From Clostridia bacterium (GTDB taxonomy: Bacteria > Bacillota_A > Clostridia > Christensenellales > CAG-138), in NCBI GenBank assembly GCA_017459315.1, contig JAFUDD010000070.1, positions 1 through 9,753 on the forward strand: DNA of 9,753 nucleotides. The letters are read 5' to 3'. The notes beneath the pieces are model-generated. The model saw only the letters and a program-made list of their open reading frames with translations. It was not told the DNA's origin and made no database searches. The position numbers were made by a program, and so were the translations under genes. Below, one piece after another: positions 7,211-9,753 of this stretch (position 1 is the first letter of the stretch; each line of letters opens with the position of its first letter).

Positions 7211-9259
7211 TTACACCTCCGCGTCCAGGATCCGGTAGGCCCACGGCGCAAGCGGGGCGGAGGCTTCGGCGTCCGTGCTGTCAAACAGCAGCTTGCCGGA
7301 AGCGCCTGCCGGGATCGGCTGCGGCGCGTCGGAAAGGTTCAGCAGCACCCACACGCTGTGCTCACCCTCGGTCTGATACGGGGCGGGCGGCACATCCTCC
7401 TTCACACGCAAAAACGCCATCACCGGCGTGCCGGTATGGAGGTATTCGGTGCGATTCGAGCCGCGCGGAAGCAAGCGGCGGCGGGCGGAAAGCAGTTCGG
7501 CGAAGTAGGCCGTCAGGTTCTCGCCGTCGTGCCCGTAGATCGCCGGATCCTCGTCACCCTGATACAGCATCGGCACGCCGTCGAGCAGCGCGATCAAGGC
7601 AAACAGCGCCTTCGCGCCGTCCGTGCCGTAGCAGTCCACGGCGCGCTTCGATTGCCACACCCACGAAACCGTGTCGTGATTGCCCAAAAAGCGCATCTTG
7701 TGGTAGTTCGCCGGGAACAGCCATGCCTCGCGCTCCAGATAGTCGGTCAGCCCTTCGACGAACGCCGCGGGATCGGTGTGCAGCTTGGCTTCCAGATCGA
7801 CGAACGCACGGTATAGGTTCATGCCGTAGAACAGGTCGGTGCAATGGTAGTAGTTCGGGATCGGGTTGAAGTTTTCCGGCAGGATGAACGACGGTTTGCC
7901 GCCGCGCAGAAACCCTTCGCGGATCGCTTCGGTGATGTGTACGCCCGCGAGGACGCTGTTGCCGCTCGGCCGATTGCCGGGGTAGGGCCGCCAGTTGGAG
8001 AGCCCGCCCATCGCGCAGTCGATCCGCGCGCCGTCCACGCCGAAGCGGTTCACATGATCGTGCACCAGCTCGGCGGTGTATTCCTGATAGCCGGGATGGT
8101 TGTAGTCCATCGAGACACATTCCCATTCGTCCTGCAAAGAGCCGTCGCGCCGCTTGGACGGCCATGTCGGGTTGTCCCGCGCAATCGGAAATTCCGGCGC
8201 GGGGCCGTGCGGCACATAGTCGAACAGAATCGTCATGCCGAGGGCGTGCGCCCTGTCGCAATAGTCTTTACAGCCCTGTTCGCCGCCGTAGCGCGGGTCG
8301 ATCACGCCCTGATCGGTCGAATGGTAGACGCCGCCCGCGTCATGCTCAAACACCGGCAGCAGCCATACGTGGTCGACGCCCATTTCCTTGAGCTTCGGCA
8401 GATACGCGGCATATTGATAGAGATCGTCCTTCTTCGGAAAGCCCGCGTCCATCGTGCCGGACGGATGGCAGGAGTACATCACGCCGTCCGTGATGCCGCC
8501 GGTCGTGGCCTTGTAACCGAGGCTTTCGACGAGCGCGCGCGCCGCAAGGTACGGGTTGCCGCTTTCCACCGGCAGCAGATACAGGCTGCCGACCTCGGCG
8601 GTTTCGCCCGGGTGCAGATCCATTTCGAGCGCGGCGTTGTACACAAACGTCGTTTCGCTGCCGCAGCGGTACGCGCCGCAGCCCCATTTTTCGATGGGAT
8701 CGATGAACAAGAGATCGAGGTCGCCGTTTGGCAGCTTGGCGTGCGTGCAGAAGTTGATCAGGCCGGTTTGCACGACCTCGTTGTCAGCGAGCTGCCTTGC
8801 GTCACAATGTGCAATCGGGGCGTTGGCGGGAAAGTCGAATACGACCTCGTCGGTCGGCAGCGTCAGCAGAAACGCGCAGGCGTTCAGGTACAGCGGTTTT
8901 TCGGCGCGGCTCAAAAGCTGCAGATCGACCTTCAGGTTCGTTTCGAGCAGCGTATAGGTGACGGTGACGGTCACGGCAGGCAGCGAAAAGACCGCAGTTA
9001 CATGTGTTTTGTCATGCGTCAGCGAGGCGGGCAAAAGGTCGAACCGCTTGCCGGTAGGCCGGATGTTCGGAAGGTTCCATGTACGGAAGTTCAGCATCGA
9101 CTCGTAAACCAAAAGCTCGTTTGCCATGCGCTCATCGCAGCCGAAATCGAAGCCGAACGACGAGACCGGCACGGCAAGCGCACCGCGCGTCAGCTGCACC
9201 GGACGCCCCGTTTTTTCATCAAACGCGCAGGTCAGCAACGAATTTTGCAAAAAAATCAT
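7211..9259 (-). CDS. GH13-family glycoside hydrolase, cytosolic paralogue
   Basis: Predicted intracellular alpha-glycosidase or transglycosidase of 682 residues with no signal peptide or membrane segment. The ATG at 9259 has GGAGG (9269-9265) five bases upstream. A beta-rich N-domain of about 250 residues precedes the GH13 barrel (about 260-600) and a C-terminal beta domain ending in a PLAPWAYRILD segment. Signatures are YHSTDQGVIDPRYGG, region I LFDYVPHGP (D347, H351), nucleophile D414 in DGARIDCAMG, acid/base E462 in FILPENF and D529 in LGNHDTVSW, so the triad is intact. The CVSMDYNHPGY block is shared with the lipoprotein paralogue. The histidine of canonical region I (DxxxNH) is displaced by one residue and followed by Gly in both proteins, suggesting a distinct GH13 branch. 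First gene of the two-gene operon, under the promoter at 9347-9319 and the operator at 9305-9294. It probably trims imported oligosaccharides to sugars for the kinase. Confidence 0.93.
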   Translation of the reverse strand: MIFLQNSLLTCAFDEKTGRPVQLTRGALAVPVSSFGFDFGCDERMANELLVYESMLNFRTWNLPNIRPTGKRFDLLPASLTHDKTHVTAVFSLPAVTVTVTYTLLETNLKVDLQLLSRAEKPLYLNACAFLLTLPTDEVVFDFPANAPIAHCDARQLADNEVVQTGLINFCTHAKLPNGDLDLLFIDPIEKWGCGAYRCGSETTFVYNAALEMDLHPGETAEVGSLYLLPVESGNPYLAARALVESLGYKATTGGITDGVMYSCHPSGTMDAGFPKKDDLYQYAAYLPKLKEMGVDHVWLLPVFEHDAGGVYHSTDQGVIDPRYGGEQGCKDYCDRAHALGMTILFDYVPHGPAPEFPIARDNPTWPSKRRDGSLQDEWECVSMDYNHPGYQEYTAELVHDHVNRFGVDGARIDCAMGGLSNWRPYPGNRPSGNSVLAGVHITEAIREGFLRGGKPSFILPENFNPIPNYYHCTDLFYGMNLYRAFVDLEAKLHTDPAAFVEGLTDYLEREAWLFPANYHKMRFLGNHDTVSWVWQSKRAVDCYGTDGAKALFALIALLDGVPMLYQGDEDPAIYGHDGENLTAYFAELLSARRRLLPRGSNRTEYLHTGTPVMAFLRVKEDVPPAPYQTEGEHSVWVLLNLSDAPQPIPAGASGKLLFDSTDAEASAPLAPWAYRILDAEV

Positions 9260-9289
9260 AAAAACCTCCGAATTTTGAAAAAATTCTGT

Positions 9290-9317
9290 TTGCGTAAACG
9301 ATTACCTATGATATGAT
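9290..9317 (+). promoter_or_regulatory. Extended -10 promoter for the rpiB-like gene
   Basis: TATGAT (9312-9317) is preceded by TG plus one base (9309-9311), an extended -10 element that tolerates a weak -35. TTGCGT (9290-9295) stands 16 bases upstream as a poor -35. The predicted start is near 9324, about 44 bases before the ATG. The operator at 9294-9305 falls between the two elements. Confidence 0.5.
9294..9305. promoter_or_regulatory. LacI-type operator site 3, in the GH13 / rpiB divergent gap
   Basis: The 12-mer GTAAACGATTAC is the most symmetric of the three sites: GTAA and TTAC arms flank a CG centre (9299-9300), with only the inner A/A pair breaking the palindrome. It covers about +7 to +18 of the predicted glycosidase transcript and, on the (+) strand, overlaps the -35/spacer region of the predicted rpiB promoter. 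A bound repressor would therefore shut off both directions. The match to cre is poorer here, 11 of 14, because both flanking bases and the purine at position 9 disagree. Confidence 0.75.
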
Positions 9318-9318
9318 A

Positions 9319-9347
9319 AGCATAGCAAAATCCCTGTAAAATGTCAA
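9319..9347 (-). promoter_or_regulatory. SigA-type promoter for the GH13 operon
   Basis: A perfect TTGACA (9347-9342) and TATGCT (9324-9319, four of six) are spaced by exactly 17 bases on the (-) strand. The predicted start is near 9312, giving a leader of about 53 bases that contains the operator. The element is interleaved with the divergent (+) strand promoter: the two -10 boxes are one base apart, so polymerase probably cannot occupy both at once. Confidence 0.7.
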
Positions 9348-9367
9348 CCGAAATAGGAGGCTAACGA

Positions 9368-9753
9368 ATGAAAATCGGAATCGGAAACGACCATGCGGGC
9401 GTGGAGATGAAGCAGGAAATCAAGGCGTACTTAGAGAGCAAGGGCCATGAGGTGATCGACTACGGCACGTATACGACCGAGTCGTGCAGCTATGCGACCT
9501 ACGGCGAAAAGGTTGCGCGGGCGATTGTGGCGGGCGAGGTCGAGCGCGGCGTGCTGATCTGCGGCACCGGCGTCGGTATTTCCCTGGCGGCGAACAAGGT
9601 CAAGGGCATCCGCGCGGCGGTCTGCTCCGAGCCGGTCACGGCGCGGCTCGTCAAGCAGCACAACAACGTGCATATCATCGCGTTCGGCGCGCGCATCATC
9701 GGCGTCGAAACCGCCAAGTCCATGGTGGACGCGTATCTTGACGCCGAAATACA
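9368..9753 (+). CDS. rpiB: RpiB/AlsI/LacAB-family sugar phosphate isomerase, 3'-truncated by window edge
   Basis: Cytosolic aldose-ketose isomerase acting on a sugar 6- or 5-phosphate; 128 codons are seen of an expected 145-150. The start has AGGAGG (9355-9360) seven bases upstream. Marks are the phosphate-site GNDHAG (6-11), DYGTY (31-35), the catalytic loop ICGTGVG with C65 as expected base, AANKVKGIRA, CSEP, and H98 as the expected ring-opening histidine. The segment that reads DYP in E. coli RpiB is S41-Y42-A43 here, and the HNDxN block is H98-N-N-V-H102, so substrate preference may differ from ribose 5-phosphate. E. coli RpiB is also the allose 6-phosphate isomerase (AlsI), and an AlsK-like kinase lies in the same putative regulon, so a hexose 6-phosphate is a reasonable substrate guess. 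Galactose 6-phosphate isomerase (LacA/LacB type) is an alternative. Confidence 0.93.
   Translation, partial: MKIGIGNDHAGVEMKQEIKAYLESKGHEVIDYGTYTTESCSYATYGEKVARAIVAGEVERGVLICGTGVGISLAANKVKGIRAAVCSEPVTARLVKQHNNVHIIAFGARIIGVETAKSMVDAYLDAEI

Noticed and set aside
7210..7284. Upstream start at 7284 for the lipoprotein GH13 gene
   Set aside because: It would add 25 charged, proline-rich residues before the lipoprotein signal and overlap the preceding gene. The ATG at 7209 has a GGAGGTG site and yields a clean lipobox at residue 24.
6427..9316. Two long (+) strand open frames (6427-7869 and 7844-9316) opposite the GH13 genes
   Set aside because: Compositionally biased translations, no motifs, no upstream Shine-Dalgarno sequence; antisense shadows of the paired glycosidase genes.

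Overview
The window looks like a carbohydrate-use island from a GC-rich, anaerobic, Gram-positive-type bacterium, most likely a gut Clostridia member; this lineage call is inference. The grounds are an oxygen-sensitive glycyl radical enzyme with its activase, strong GGAGG ribosome binding sites, a lipobox lipoprotein with a Pro/Thr-rich tether, and SigA-type promoters. Coding density is very high; no intergenic gap exceeds about 110 bases. I see no RNA genes, mobile elements or CRISPR.

Layout, left to right: (1) the 3' part of a LacI-family regulator (+), lacking its DNA-binding domain because the window begins inside it; (2) a ROK-family sugar kinase (+) most like D-allose kinase AlsK; (3) a glycyl radical enzyme activase (-), whose stop codon shares a 10-bp palindrome with that of the kinase; (4) a divergent glycyl radical enzyme (+) with an unusual GCGEY active-site motif; (5) a terminator hairpin; (6) a two-gene (-) operon of paralogous GH13 glycosidases, the promoter-proximal one cytosolic and the distal one a lipoprotein; (7) a divergent RpiB/AlsI-type sugar phosphate isomerase (+), cut by the window end.

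Three near-identical operator-like sites (core AAACGATTA) tie these genes together. They lie just ahead of the kinase, in the activase/glycyl radical enzyme divergent gap, and in the GH13/isomerase divergent gap. Two of them sit just downstream of good (-) strand promoters, the usual place for a repressor. The simplest model is one regulon under the adjacent LacI-type repressor. CcpA-type catabolite control is the main alternative.

Proposed joint function (inference): an alpha-linked carbohydrate is cut outside the cell by the lipoprotein GH13 and inside by its paralogue; the released sugar is phosphorylated by the kinase, isomerised by the RpiB-like enzyme, and a sugar phosphate or related polyol is cleaved or dehydrated by the glycyl radical enzyme. 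No transporter or epimerase is in the window. The substrate is unknown. An AlsK/RpiB pair suggests allose-like rare sugars; the glycyl radical enzyme with alpha-glucan-type hydrolases also suggests 1,5-anhydrohexitols.
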